From JANQIO01 sp965229625 (GTDB taxonomy: Bacteria > Pseudomonadota > Gammaproteobacteria > Pseudomonadales > Halieaceae), in contig CBDDJJ010000001.1 of the NCBI GenBank assembly GCA_965229625.1, forward strand, positions 2,480,001 through 2,544,000: a DNA stretch of 64,000 bases, written 5' to 3'. The notes beneath the pieces are model-generated. The model saw only the letters and a list, made by a program, of their open reading frames with translations, was not told the origin of the DNA and ran no database searches. This document shows, one piece after another, positions 42,379 through 52,072 of the stretch. Position 1 is the first letter of the stretch. Each line of letters starts with the position of its first letter. Both the position numbers and the translations under genes were made by a program.

Positions 42379-44439
42379 TCAGGCCGTCGGCTCAATCAAC
42401 AGGTTGCCGACACTATCCACCCGGGCCGAGTAGCCGGGCAGTACCACGGTGGTGGAATCCATTTCCGACACGATGGACGGGCCAGGCACCACCAGACCCT
42501 CGTGCAGCTTGTTGCGGTCATAGATCACCGCGTCGTGGTGTTCGCCCTCGTAGTAGAAGCTGGTGTCATGCAGCTTGCAGTCTTCAAGCGCAGTACCGGC
42601 TTCGCCAATGGTGAGATCGGCGATCGCGCGGGCTTTGGCCTTCACCACCGCACGTATCATCAGGATCTCGTGGCCATCGCCCAGCTTGAAGGTGAAGAGC
42701 TGCTCGTGTTCGTCATCGAATTCATCGGTGAGACGCGCAATGCCCTTTTCCCTCAGCTCCGCCTCGGAAAACTCCACGGTGATCTGGAAGGCCTGGCCCG
42801 CATAGCGCAGGTCCGCCTGGTAACTCACCTCGTGTTCGGCCTCTGGAATGCCGTCCGCCACCAGGGATTCGCCGGCCCTGTGGCGCAGTTCGTCCAGGTC
42901 TGCCAGCAACTGATCGGAGCCCAGCGATTCCGCCATCGTGATGTAGGTGCGCGTGGCCTCATCCTGCACCTGGGTGGTGGCGTCGCCGTAGGCACACAAC
43001 ACGCCAGGGCCCGGCGGCACAATCACCGGCCAGGCATTGGTCAGGATACCCAGCGCGTTGGCGTGCAGGGGGCCGGCGCCGCCGAATCCCACCAGCGCGA
43101 ACTCGCGCGGGTCGTAGCCCTGCTCCACGGACACCAGCCGCAGGGCGCCGAACATGGCCTCGTTGGCCACTTTGACAATGCCTTCCGCCGCGGCATGGAG
43201 ATCGATACCCATGGCGTCGGCCGTCTTCTGCACAGCCGCCACTGCGGCATCGCGATTGATTTCCATGGCGCCACCGAGCTGCACATCCGAGGGCAGGTAG
43301 CCCAGCACCACGTTGGCATCGCACACGGTGGGCGCTTCGCCGCCCTTCATGTAACAGGCCGGGCCTGGCACCGCGCCGGCGCTCTCCGGACCCACCCGCA
43401 GGGCGCGGGTCAGTTCCGGCACAAAGGCGATGGAGCCACCGCCGGCACCGACGGTACGCACATCCACCGAGGGCGCACGAACCTTCACGTCGCCGACAAA
43501 GGTCTCCCTGCGCACCCGGGCGCGGCCGCCCTGGATCAGGGCCACATCAGTGGAAGTACCGCCCATGTCAAAGGTGAGGATATTGTCGAAACCGGCGCGG
43601 CTGCAAAAATACATGGCACCGGCCACACCGCCGGCGGGGCCGGACATCAGCAGGTTCACCGGGCTTTCAGCGGCGCCGCGCCCGGAGGCCAGGCCGCCGT
43701 CAGAGCGGAGGATGGAGAGCTGGGTGTCCTCACCCAGGCGCTCTGCCAGTGAGTTCTGCAGGTTTTCCACATAGCGCGACACTTCCGGGCGCACGTAAGA
43801 ATTCACCACAGTGGTTTCGGTGCGCTCGTATTCCTGCATCTCCGGCACAACCTGGCTGGAGATGGAAATCGGTACTTCACCGAAGACCTCGCGGGCAATC
43901 TCGGCGGCGCGCCGCTCATGCGCGCCGTTCAAATAGGCATTCACGAAGCAGATGGTCAGTGCCTCGATACCGCCGCGGGCATGCAGGGCCACGAGATCAG
44001 CTTTCAAGCTGGTCTCGTCGAGACCGGTGACCACCTCGCCGTTGGCATCGATGCGCTCACCGGCGCCAATGGTCAGCTCCAGCGGCGCCAGCAATGGCTT
44101 CTTCACAAACGTCACCCAGCCGCCCAGGCCCCCCGGGCAAAAGGAGCGAGCCACCTGCAGGGTTTGCTCATAGCCCCGGGTAGTGACCAGGCCCACCCGG
44201 GCGCCCTTGCCGGTCAGCACGGCGTTGGTCGCCACCGTGGTGCCATGCATGACGCGCTTGATGGCGGCGGGCTCCACACCGGATTCATCGCAAATGCGCG
44301 CCACGCCATTGAGTACGCCGATCGACGAATCCTCCGGAGTGGACGGCACCTTGGCGGTCCAGGTGGTGCCTTTTTCTTCGTCAATCAACAGCAGGTCCGT
44401 GAACGTGCCGCCCACGTCGACCCCTAGCCGGTAACTCAT
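42379..44439 (-). CDS. hyuA: hydantoinase A/oxoprolinase family subunit
   Basis: This 686-residue protein has the ATP-hydrolysing fold of HyuA, acetone carboxylase beta and 5-oxoprolinase: GVDVGGTFTDL at the N-terminus, HGTTVATNAVLTGKG near residue 65, and FDMGGTSTDVALI near 290. It works with HyuB, with which it forms a two-subunit ATP-dependent amidase or carboxylase-like enzyme. SD AAGGGGAAC precedes ATG 44439. Second gene of the HMG-CoA lyase-hyuA-hyuB operon. The substrate (hydantoin, oxoproline or another) is not determined; the neighbouring lyase suggests acyl-CoA or leucine-related metabolism. Confidence 0.85.
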   Translation of the reverse strand: MSYRLGVDVGGTFTDLLLIDEEKGTTWTAKVPSTPEDSSIGVLNGVARICDESGVEPAAIKRVMHGTTVATNAVLTGKGARVGLVTTRGYEQTLQVARSFCPGGLGGWVTFVKKPLLAPLELTIGAGERIDANGEVVTGLDETSLKADLVALHARGGIEALTICFVNAYLNGAHERRAAEIAREVFGEVPISISSQVVPEMQEYERTETTVVNSYVRPEVSRYVENLQNSLAERLGEDTQLSILRSDGGLASGRGAAESPVNLLMSGPAGGVAGAMYFCSRAGFDNILTFDMGGTSTDVALIQGGRARVRRETFVGDVKVRAPSVDVRTVGAGGGSIAFVPELTRALRVGPESAGAVPGPACYMKGGEAPTVCDANVVLGYLPSDVQLGGAMEINRDAAVAAVQKTADAMGIDLHAAAEGIVKVANEAMFGALRLVSVEQGYDPREFALVGFGGAGPLHANALGILTNAWPVIVPPGPGVLCAYGDATTQVQDEATRTYITMAESLGSDQLLADLDELRHRAGESLVADGIPEAEHEVSYQADLRYAGQAFQITVEFSEAELREKGIARLTDEFDDEHEQLFTFKLGDGHEILMIRAVVKAKARAIADLTIGEAGTALEDCKLHDTSFYYEGEHHDAVIYDRNKLHEGLVVPGPSIVSEMDSTTVVLPGYSARVDSVGNLLIEPTA

Positions 44440-44449
44440 GGTGTTCCCC

Positions 44450-45370
44450 TTAAGCGATTTTTTTCAGCGTGCCTTTTTCGATCTGGCGACGCAGCCAGCG
44501 GATCGAGTTGCCGCCTTCACAGTTGTTCGTGAGTTCGATGGCCAGTTCGACGGCGGCCACCAGGCCTTCCAGGTCGATGCCGGTCTCGAAGCCCATCTGG
44601 TGCAACATCAACACCACATCCTCGGTGGCGACGTTGCCGGTAGCACCCGGCGCAAACGGGCAGCCGCCGAGACCCCCTATGGAGCCATCAAACTTGCGGA
44701 TGCCCGACTCCAGCGCCGCGGATACGTTCGCCACGCCCATACCGCGGGTGTCGTGAAAGTGGCAACTCAGCCGGTCGGCACCGAATTCCGCCGCCGCAGC
44801 CTGGGTCAGGCGCCTCACACCCGCCGGGTCCGCGGCGCCGATCGTATCGGCAATGACCACTTCCTCGATGCCGACATCGAACATCTGCCGCATCAGCGCC
44901 ATCGAGGTGTCGTGGGGCACCAGGCCCTCGAAGGGGCACTCCCAGGCGGTGGCGATGTAGCACATGGCGCGAATCCCGTCGGCTCTGGCCGTTTCTGCGA
45001 TCTCGGCCACATTCGCCATGGCCTGGGCGGTGCTGGTGTTGATGTTCTTGAGGTTCATGGTATCGGTGGAAGCCACCACCAGTTCGACAATGCTGACCCC
45101 CGCAGCCTTCGCCAGTTGGTATCCCTTCTGGTTGGGCACCAGCGCCGTATAGGTAGCGGCGCCCGCGGGCAGGCCAGCGACGACCTGGTCGGTACCCGCC
45201 ATCGCAGGCACCGCCTTCGGCGAAACAAAACTCCCCACCTCGATATGGGATACGCCTGCCTGCAGCAGGGCATTGATAAGCTGTAACCGCTGCTCCGGGG
45301 TGAGCACCCGCGGCTGGTTCTGCAGGCCATCACGGGGACCCACATCGTTGATAACAACGCGCTCTGTCAT
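44450..45370 (-). CDS. mvaB: hydroxymethylglutaryl-CoA lyase
   Basis: This 306-residue TIM-barrel enzyme cleaves HMG-CoA to acetoacetate and acetyl-CoA, the last step of leucine breakdown. VGPRDGLQNQP near the N-terminus carries the metal/catalytic residues, and GGLGGCPFAPGATGNVATEDV near 235 contains the catalytic Cys. SD GAGGAATTT precedes ATG 45370. First gene of the operon with hyuA and hyuB, starting 11 bases before hyuA. Other leucine-pathway genes are absent from the window. Confidence 0.9.
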   Translation of the reverse strand: MTERVVINDVGPRDGLQNQPRVLTPEQRLQLINALLQAGVSHIEVGSFVSPKAVPAMAGTDQVVAGLPAGAATYTALVPNQKGYQLAKAAGVSIVELVVASTDTMNLKNINTSTAQAMANVAEIAETARADGIRAMCYIATAWECPFEGLVPHDTSMALMRQMFDVGIEEVVIADTIGAADPAGVRRLTQAAAAEFGADRLSCHFHDTRGMGVANVSAALESGIRKFDGSIGGLGGCPFAPGATGNVATEDVVLMLHQMGFETGIDLEGLVAAVELAIELTNNCEGGNSIRWLRRQIEKGTLKKIA

Positions 45371-45555
45371 GAAATTCCTCAGGAGTACTCCGGGCGAGAG
45401 CCCGACAGCGGGTGTTATAGGTGTACAAGTTTTGTAATGGTACGGGTGATCATGGCATTCAGATGAGCCGCCCCGGCACCCTCCATCCAGAACCTGCGTT
45501 TATCCAGGCTATACCTGCTATAACCCAGTAAAGCAGATTCTAAAGGAACATTGCC

Positions 45556-46392
45556 ATGTGCCGCTGGCTGGCCTACTCCGGGGGCGCCATTCCCCTGAAC
45601 GAGCTGGTTTTCAATACACGCCACTCCCTGATCGACCAGAGCCTGGAGGCCAGGCTCGGCCCCAACACGACCAACGGCGACGGCTTCGGTATCGGCTGGT
45701 TCGACCACCTCGACAGGCCGGGCCTGTACAAGAGCACCCAACCGGCCTGGAACGATGACAACCTGCTGGACCTGTGCCGGCACGTGGAATCACCGTTGTT
45801 TCTGGCGCATATCCGCGCCTCTACCGGCACGGCGGTGGAATACAACAATTGCCACCCTTTTCGCTTTGAGAACTGGCTATTCGTTCACAATGGATCGATT
45901 CGAGAGTACGCCCGGGTCAGGCGGCGCCTGGTGCATGAGCTCGACGAGGACCACTTTCGTGGCCTCAAGGGAGCCACGGACTCGGAACTGATGTTTATGC
46001 TGGCCCTGCAATTCGGCCTGGCCGAGGACCCCGCGGCGGGTGTTGCCCGCATGGTCGGCTTTGTAGAACGCATCGGCTGGGAGGCCCACGTGCAGTACCC
46101 CCTGCAAATGACCCTCGGATTTGCCGACGGGCAGAAGCTGTATGCGGTGCGTTATTCCAGTGAGGGCAGCAGCCGTACGCTGTACCACTCCAGGAGCCTG
46201 GCCGCCCTGGAACAGCAACTTACCCCACGCCAGCAGACATTGCTGGACAGGATGTCCAGCAAAGCCCGGGCGGTGGTGTCAGAGCCGCTGTCGGAACTCG
46301 AGGCGTTGTGGGAGCCCATTCCCGAGGCCAGTTTCCTGACAGTCGAGGACGGCGAGGTGCTCATCCAGCCATTCACACCAGTCACACCCTGA
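45556..46392 (+). CDS. class II glutamine amidotransferase
   Basis: This 278-residue Ntn-type amidotransferase has the N-terminal nucleophile Cys2 (MCRWLAYSG) exposed after Met removal, and the glutamine-binding pattern NGDGFGIGWF near 38, HIRASTGTAVEYNNCHPF near 85 and HNGSIREY near 110. No synthetase domain is fused, as in YafJ/Dug3/EgtC-type enzymes. It is probably a glutaminase-like or gamma-glutamyl hydrolase. Ribosome site AAAGGAAC lies upstream of ATG 45556. Single gene, no diagnostic partner. Confidence 0.85.
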   Translation: MCRWLAYSGGAIPLNELVFNTRHSLIDQSLEARLGPNTTNGDGFGIGWFDHLDRPGLYKSTQPAWNDDNLLDLCRHVESPLFLAHIRASTGTAVEYNNCHPFRFENWLFVHNGSIREYARVRRRLVHELDEDHFRGLKGATDSELMFMLALQFGLAEDPAAGVARMVGFVERIGWEAHVQYPLQMTLGFADGQKLYAVRYSSEGSSRTLYHSRSLAALEQQLTPRQQTLLDRMSSKARAVVSEPLSELEALWEPIPEASFLTVEDGEVLIQPFTPVTP

Positions 46393-46536
46393 ATTCTCAT
46401 ACCATGCGCTGCCAGGACCTTACGCCGCGCCGCAACGCTAGACAATCTGGTGCTATCGCACTAAGTTTTGTCTCATGGAACCCACACGGGTTTCGTGGTT
46501 ACTCCGAACATTAAAATAAGTAATGGAGAATTCGTT

Positions 46537-49215
46537 GTGTCCCAGTCTACTGTACTCCGCCCCACCCGGGTGGCGGCTTCGGTCGCCCTTGTTTCATCGC
46601 TAGGCCTCAGCCAGGGAGCCCTCGCCCAGCTCGAAGAGGTGATCGTCACCGCCCAGAAGCGGCTGGAATCCGCCCAGGATGTACCCATCGCCATCACCGC
46701 CTTTGACGCGGATGCGCTGATCGCCAAGCAGATTGCCGGCTTCGCCGATATCCGCTTCACTGCACCCAACGTCACCTATTCGAAGGCCAACTTCACCGGC
46801 AACAACTTCCAGATACGTGGGATCGGTACCACACTGGTCGCCGCTTCAGCGGACCAGGGCGTGGGCATCCACGTCAACGAAGTGCCGATCAATGCACCGC
46901 GGCTGTTCGAGACCGAGTACTTTGACGTGCAGGCCATCGAAGTCCTGCGCGGCCCGCAGGGCACGCTGTACGGCCGCAACGCCACCGGCGGCACCGTCAA
47001 CATGGCCACGGCGCCGGCGGAAATCGGTGAGTTCCTGGGCAATGTCGAGGGCCAGTATGGCGACTACGATCACACCAAGGTGGTGGGCCACGTCAACGTC
47101 CCGGTCAATGATTCGTTTGCCATGCGCTTCGCGGGACTCTACCTGGAGCGTGAGGGCTATACCGAAAACCTGTTTACCGGCAACGATGTGGACGGCCGGG
47201 ACCAGTATGCAGCGCGGGTTTCCTTCAAGTGGCTACCCACGGAGAACACCACGGTAGACCTGATGTTCTCCTACTTCGAAGAAGACAGTAACCGCAGCCG
47301 CTCCACCAAGACCATGTGCAAAAACGACCCCAGCGGCGTGCTGGGCTGCTTGCCGGACGGCCTCGATTTCGACCTCCCCAACCCGTCGTCGCAGTTGTCC
47401 AATATCCTGGCCTCTGACCTTGCCCTGGGGCCGCTGGGTATCTTCCCGTTCGGCAGCAATGATCGCCCGGAAAATCCGAATGACCTGCGTGAGACTATTT
47501 CTGACTTCGACCCGGAGTACTTTGCAGACGAAACCCTGATCACCCTCAATATCACTCACGAATTCGACAGGCACACCGTGGCCCTGGTGGCGGGCTACCA
47601 GGAAAGTGAGATCGAGTCGGAGATGGACTACCAGTGGAGCGTGGGCGCGGAGATCGAACTGTCGCCTGCACTGCCGCTGATCGCACCGGAGACCTATGCC
47701 ACCCAGTTTTTTGACGGCCAGCTGCCGATGTCGGCGCGCGCCCCGAATGGCACCGGCTCCATTGGCGGCGCGGTGAAGTCCCGCGACAGCACCCTGGAAT
47801 CCTATGACAACTCCAACCAGGACACCGACCAATACTCACTGGAGTTCCGGATCCAGTCCGACTACGACGGCAAGTTCAACTGGCTGGCCGGCGCTTTCTA
47901 CATGGACGTGGACCTTGAAAACAGCTATTTCGTGTTCGCCAACGGCTTTGACTACCTGGCCTCGGTGGTCCCGGCACTGACCACGGGGCAGGATGGCTTT
48001 GGCTGGGTAGCACCGCAGTTCATGAGCGACACCGCCGAGTACACCATTGAGTCGGCAGCCCTGTTCGGCGAGGTGTACTACAACTTCAGCGACGAATTGA
48101 AGCTGACCCTGGGCCTGCGTTACACCGAGGATGAGAAGACGATCCGGGACCGGCAGCTGCTACTCAACGAGGACGAGACCACCGGCGAGCGCTTCTTCCG
48201 CCCCTTCGGTGACGACTCCCCCATCGACGTGCCCTTTCGCAATGACGATGACAGCTGGGAGGAGTTCACCGGCCGCGCCGTGCTCGACTGGCAGTTTGCC
48301 AGCGACAACATGGTGTACGCCTCCTACTCCCGGGGCTACAAGGGTGGCGGCTTCAACCCGCCCTTCGACCCGCTGCTGTTCCCCAGTTCGTCACCGACCT
48401 TCGAACCGGAGTTCGTCGACGCCTTCGAGATCGGCAGCAAAAACATCTTCTTCGACGGCACCCTGCAGGCGAATGCAACGCTGTTTTTCTACGACTACGA
48501 GGACCTGCAGGTCTCGAAGATCGTCAACCGCACCTCCTTCAATGAGAACACCGATGCGGAGATCTTCGGCCTGGAGGCGGAGTTTGTCTGGGCACCCACC
48601 GACCAGTGGATGTTCAACGCCAACCTCGCCTACCTGGACACCGAGATCACCGACCTGCAGAGTATCGACCCCCGCGACCCCAGTGATGGCCGGGATGACG
48701 TCACCATCATCAAGGACCTGACCAACGCCTCCAACTGCGTGGCCCTGTTGCCACCGGATGTGTTTGAGGCAGTTGCGGGTTCCCAGCTCAGTGACTGCGC
48801 CGCGCTGTCTGCCGCGGGTATTCCCATTACTGACGGTATTGCCGCCGACCTGTCTGGCGCGCAACTGCAGAACTCGCCCGAGTACTCGGTCAGCATCGGC
48901 GCCCAGTACACCTTCTACCTGCCCGGCAATCACAGTCTGACCTCGCGGGTGGACTACTACTGGCAGGATGAGATGTACGGACGGAACTTCAACAAGGACG
49001 TGGATCGGATCGACGACTGGGATATCTGGAACGCCCAGCTAACGCTCATGTCCGCCGACGAAACCTGGTATGCCCGCGCCTACGTCAAGAACATCGGGGA
49101 CGATGACCACCTCGTGGGCATGTTCGTGACCGATCCTTCCTCCGGCCTGTTTACCAACGTGTTTACGGTGGAGCCGAGAAACTTCGGCCTGGCGCTGGGC
49201 TACAACTTTCAATAG
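46537..49215 (+). CDS. TonB-dependent outer-membrane receptor
   Basis: This 892-residue outer-membrane transporter has a signal peptide (VAASVALVSSLGLSQGALA), a plug domain (EEVIVTAQKR near residue 32, IEVLRGPQGTLYGRNATGG near 136) and a 22-strand-type barrel ending in the outer-membrane signature (GLALGYNFQ). GTG 46537 with GGAGA eight bases upstream is the better start; in-frame codons back to 46468 lack a signal peptide. The ligand is unknown; iron complexes, cobalamin or organic substrates are possible. No Fur box was seen. Neighbours: molybdoenzyme subunits face it from the right, with a shared bidirectional terminator. Confidence 0.9.
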   Translation: MSQSTVLRPTRVAASVALVSSLGLSQGALAQLEEVIVTAQKRLESAQDVPIAITAFDADALIAKQIAGFADIRFTAPNVTYSKANFTGNNFQIRGIGTTLVAASADQGVGIHVNEVPINAPRLFETEYFDVQAIEVLRGPQGTLYGRNATGGTVNMATAPAEIGEFLGNVEGQYGDYDHTKVVGHVNVPVNDSFAMRFAGLYLEREGYTENLFTGNDVDGRDQYAARVSFKWLPTENTTVDLMFSYFEEDSNRSRSTKTMCKNDPSGVLGCLPDGLDFDLPNPSSQLSNILASDLALGPLGIFPFGSNDRPENPNDLRETISDFDPEYFADETLITLNITHEFDRHTVALVAGYQESEIESEMDYQWSVGAEIELSPALPLIAPETYATQFFDGQLPMSARAPNGTGSIGGAVKSRDSTLESYDNSNQDTDQYSLEFRIQSDYDGKFNWLAGAFYMDVDLENSYFVFANGFDYLASVVPALTTGQDGFGWVAPQFMSDTAEYTIESAALFGEVYYNFSDELKLTLGLRYTEDEKTIRDRQLLLNEDETTGERFFRPFGDDSPIDVPFRNDDDSWEEFTGRAVLDWQFASDNMVYASYSRGYKGGGFNPPFDPLLFPSSSPTFEPEFVDAFEIGSKNIFFDGTLQANATLFFYDYEDLQVSKIVNRTSFNENTDAEIFGLEAEFVWAPTDQWMFNANLAYLDTEITDLQSIDPRDPSDGRDDVTIIKDLTNASNCVALLPPDVFEAVAGSQLSDCAALSAAGIPITDGIAADLSGAQLQNSPEYSVSIGAQYTFYLPGNHSLTSRVDYYWQDEMYGRNFNKDVDRIDDWDIWNAQLTLMSADETWYARAYVKNIGDDDHLVGMFVTDPSSGLFTNVFTVEPRNFGLALGYNFQ

Positions 49216-49237
49216 CCGGCTGGGCTGACCCACAACG

Positions 49238-49269
49238 AAAAAAGCCCCGGCATGCCGGGGCTTTTTTTT
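49238..49269. terminator. palindromic bidirectional Rho-independent terminator
   Basis: GCCCCGGCATGCCGGGGC (49244-49261) is a perfect self-palindrome flanked by six A (49238-49243) and eight T (49262-49269). On each strand it is a GC-rich hairpin followed by U-rich RNA, so it can end both the TonB receptor transcript (stop at 49215) and the opposite iorB-type transcript (stop at 49278). Confidence 0.9.
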
Positions 49270-49277
49270 GAGCGGCT

Positions 49278-51455
49278 TCAGGCCAACTGCAACGGCAGGT
49301 CGCGCTGGCGCTTCCCGGTGGCCGCAAACAGGGCGTTGGCCAGTGCCGGTGCAGCCGGCGGCGTGCCGGGTTCGCCCACCCCGGTGGGGGCCGCCCGGCT
49401 ATCGATAATCGCGATTTCAATCTTCGGGATCTCGTTCATCCGCAGCATCTGGTAGTCGTGGAAGTTACTCTGCTCCACGGCGCCATCCTGCACGGTGATC
49501 TTGCCTTTCAGTGCAGCGGTCAGGCCAAAGATGATGCCACTCTCCATCTGCGCCCTGACGATATCCGGGTTCACTGCCGTGCCGCAGTCGACCACACAAT
49601 AGAACTTCTCGAGCTTTGGTCGGCCACCTTCCATGGACAGTTCGGCTATCTCCGCCACCACGGAATAAAAGGACTCGTGGACAGCCACCCCGAGATAGCG
49701 GCCCGGCGCCGGCTGGTCCCAGTTGGCCATGGCCACCACCTTGTCCAGCACACCGCGATGCCGGCTGCCTTCAGGCAGGTGGGCGCGGCGGAATTCCACC
49801 GGATCGCGCCCGGCGGCATGGGCCATCTCGTCCACGAAGCTCTCGATCACAAAGGCATTCTGGCTGTGGCCGACCGAGCGCCAGAAGCCCAGTGGCATCA
49901 CCGTCTGCAGGTTGGTGTACTGCACGCGGAAATGAGGGAACTGGTAGGCCGTATCCGCCACACCCTCTACCGAGGCGTGATCAGTATCCGCCTGCATATT
50001 GCCGATGGCACTCTTCACACCGTGGGGGACCCAGGGTGGCATTGCCGCGTTGAGGAAGTGCGGCATGATCTTCTGGTTGATACTGGGCGCGACAATCTGG
50101 TGGGTATAGCTTTCGATATCACCACTCTCGGCCAGGCTGGCGGTGAGGCGTGCCTTCATCACCGGGCGGTAGAAATCATGCCGCATATCATCTTCACGGC
50201 TCCAGATCAGCTTCACCGGCCGCTGCAGGCGCGCGACGATCTGCGCAACCTCGTACACATTGTCTGCCGCGGCGCGACGGCCGAAGCCACCGCCCAGGAA
50301 GGTGTTGTGGATAATTGCCTTATCACGACCGACACCGAAGCCCTTGGCGGCATAGGCCTGGGCGACATCCGGCGCCTGGTTACCCACCCACACCTCGATG
50401 CCGCCGTCGGCCATGGGCTGGGCGGTAGCCGTCTGCGGCTCCATGGTGGCGTGGGCCACAAAGGGCGCGTTGTACTCCACCGCCAGCGTACTGGCACCCG
50501 CCGTGGCAGGCGGCTCGCCGTCTTCGCGGACCACCTCAAACTCATCACCATCGAGGGCAGCGGTGAATGCGGCGTCGATGTCGTTACTGCTCTGCAGGGG
50601 CGCATCACCGGTCTGCCAGTTGGTGTTCACCGCCTCGGCTGCCTTGCGCGCCCGCCAGTAGTTGCGGGCCACGACGGCGATACCGCCGTCGATCTGGAAG
50701 ATGTCTTCCACGCCGGGGAGTTGCCTGGCCTCGGCGGCGTCCCAGCCGCCGCAGCTGCCTTCGGCATGGGGACAGCGCAGCACCACGGCCACCAGGGCAT
50801 TCTCTACCGGCGCATCGCTGCCGAATACCGCTGTTCCGTCCACCTTGGCCTGGGCGTCCAGGCGGTTGTTCTGGTAACCGATGACCTTAAAATTCGCGGA
50901 CTGCTTGAGCGGCGGGTTTTCCGGCACAGCCAGGGTGTTGGCCGTCGCCACCAGTTTCCCGTAACCCAGGTCGACACTGCCGTCGCGGCTCCTGATACGC
51001 CCGGCCTCGGCAAACAGTTCGCTGGCCGCGGTGCCGGTCTGCTGCACAGCAGCGGTTATCAGCATCTCCCGGGCAGTGGCGCCCACGGTGCGCAAGGTGT
51101 CGTAGTACAGGCGTATGGAATTTGAGCCACCGGTGACCTGCATAATCATTTCCGGGTCGGCGAAGGCCGGGTGCGGGGGCGCCATTTCGTAACGCATGCT
51201 GGCGGGATCCATTTCCAGCTCTTCGGCCAGCACCGAGATAATGCCGGTCAGCACGCCCTGGCCCATCTCCGCCTTGAAGATCTGCGCGATCACTTCACCT
51301 TCCGGCGTCACACGCAAATAGGAATCCGGCTGGAAGTCCGCCGCGTTCTGCTTCGGCAACTGCTTGTCGGAACAGCCGCTGAGGCTGAAGCCGATGGTGA
51401 GTGCGCCGCCGGCGACCGAGGCATTGCGGATAAACTGGCGTCGGGACAGCGTCAT
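49278..51455 (-). CDS. iorB-like: isoquinoline 1-oxidoreductase-type molybdopterin-binding subunit
   Basis: This 725-residue subunit has a Tat signal (SRRQFIRNASVAGGALTIGF with a lipobox-like SGC), so it is exported folded to the periplasm, and a molybdopterin-binding C-terminal half with RREDDMRHD near residue 415, VDCGTAVNPDIVRAQMESG near 650 and GEPGTPPAAPALANALFAATG near 690, which is the IorB signature. It hydroxylates or oxidises an N-heterocycle or aldehyde, taking electrons to the [2Fe-2S] subunit. Its start overlaps that subunit's stop by four bases. No accessory MoCo gene is nearby. Substrate unknown. Confidence 0.88.
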   Translation of the reverse strand: MTLSRRQFIRNASVAGGALTIGFSLSGCSDKQLPKQNAADFQPDSYLRVTPEGEVIAQIFKAEMGQGVLTGIISVLAEELEMDPASMRYEMAPPHPAFADPEMIMQVTGGSNSIRLYYDTLRTVGATAREMLITAAVQQTGTAASELFAEAGRIRSRDGSVDLGYGKLVATANTLAVPENPPLKQSANFKVIGYQNNRLDAQAKVDGTAVFGSDAPVENALVAVVLRCPHAEGSCGGWDAAEARQLPGVEDIFQIDGGIAVVARNYWRARKAAEAVNTNWQTGDAPLQSSNDIDAAFTAALDGDEFEVVREDGEPPATAGASTLAVEYNAPFVAHATMEPQTATAQPMADGGIEVWVGNQAPDVAQAYAAKGFGVGRDKAIIHNTFLGGGFGRRAAADNVYEVAQIVARLQRPVKLIWSREDDMRHDFYRPVMKARLTASLAESGDIESYTHQIVAPSINQKIMPHFLNAAMPPWVPHGVKSAIGNMQADTDHASVEGVADTAYQFPHFRVQYTNLQTVMPLGFWRSVGHSQNAFVIESFVDEMAHAAGRDPVEFRRAHLPEGSRHRGVLDKVVAMANWDQPAPGRYLGVAVHESFYSVVAEIAELSMEGGRPKLEKFYCVVDCGTAVNPDIVRAQMESGIIFGLTAALKGKITVQDGAVEQSNFHDYQMLRMNEIPKIEIAIIDSRAAPTGVGEPGTPPAAPALANALFAATGKRQRDLPLQLA

Positions 51456-51979
51456 GACAGCACCTCCTCCACGTTGGCATCCTGGCCGGGCTCCCAGGTG
51501 GCCACCGCACCGGCAGCCATCTCGGCGGCTGCGCGCTTGATGGCCTTGCGGATGCGCGGGTAAGTCCCGCAGCGACAGATGTTCCCTGACATATAGGCAT
51601 TGATATCGTCGTCGGTAGGATTCGGTCGCGCCGCCAGCAGGGCGGCGGCAGACATGATCTGGCCAGACTGGCAGTAACCGCACTGGGGCGCGTTCTCCGC
51701 CACCCAGGCCTTCTGCAAGGGGTGATCACCGGCCATGGACAGACCCTCGATAGTGGTCACCGCCTTGCCGGCAACGGCACTGACGGGCAGCGAGCAGCTT
51801 CGAATCGGGCTGCCCTCGAGATGCACCGTGCAGGCGCCGCACAGGCCGCGGCCGCACCCGAACTTGGTGCCATTCATGGCGAGCTCATCACGCAACACCC
51901 ACAACAGCGGCGTATCGGGCTCGATTTCCAGGCTCGCGGTCTGGCCATTTAAGGTAAAACTGATGGTTTCGGGGGACAC
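51452..51979 (-). CDS. iorA-like: [2Fe-2S] subunit of the molybdopterin oxidoreductase
   Basis: This 175-residue subunit has the plant-type ferredoxin cluster (CGRGLCGACTVHL near residue 44, with an upstream Cys) and the helical second cluster (CGYCQSGQIMSAAALL near 102; CRCGTYPRIRKAI near 134), the two 2Fe-2S centres of the xanthine dehydrogenase/IorA family. GTG 51979 follows AGGAG at seven bases; the frame extends further upstream without coding look. It passes electrons from the Mo subunit, likely to a cytochrome or quinone. It overlaps the next gene by four bases. Confidence 0.88.
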   Translation of the reverse strand: MSPETISFTLNGQTASLEIEPDTPLLWVLRDELAMNGTKFGCGRGLCGACTVHLEGSPIRSCSLPVSAVAGKAVTTIEGLSMAGDHPLQKAWVAENAPQCGYCQSGQIMSAAALLAARPNPTDDDINAYMSGNICRCGTYPRIRKAIKRAAAEMAAGAVATWEPGQDANVEEVLS

Positions 51980-52072
51980 AGAGCTGCTCCTGCACAGGCA
52001 TGCATGAATACTGTTACTACGCCACATTGTAAAAGACAGTTCAAGCAAGCCGGCTGGCGTATACTCGAAACC

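Noticed and set aside
42184..43752. A 522-residue plus-strand open frame opposite hyuA
   Set aside because: It is a shadow of the conserved HyuA and HyuB genes, with no signal, motif or ribosome site.
49458..51125. A 555-residue open frame on the plus strand antisense to the molybdoenzyme subunit
   Set aside because: It lies entirely opposite a clear IorB gene; long antisense frames are expected at this GC content and its residues are His/Arg/Gly-rich with no domain.
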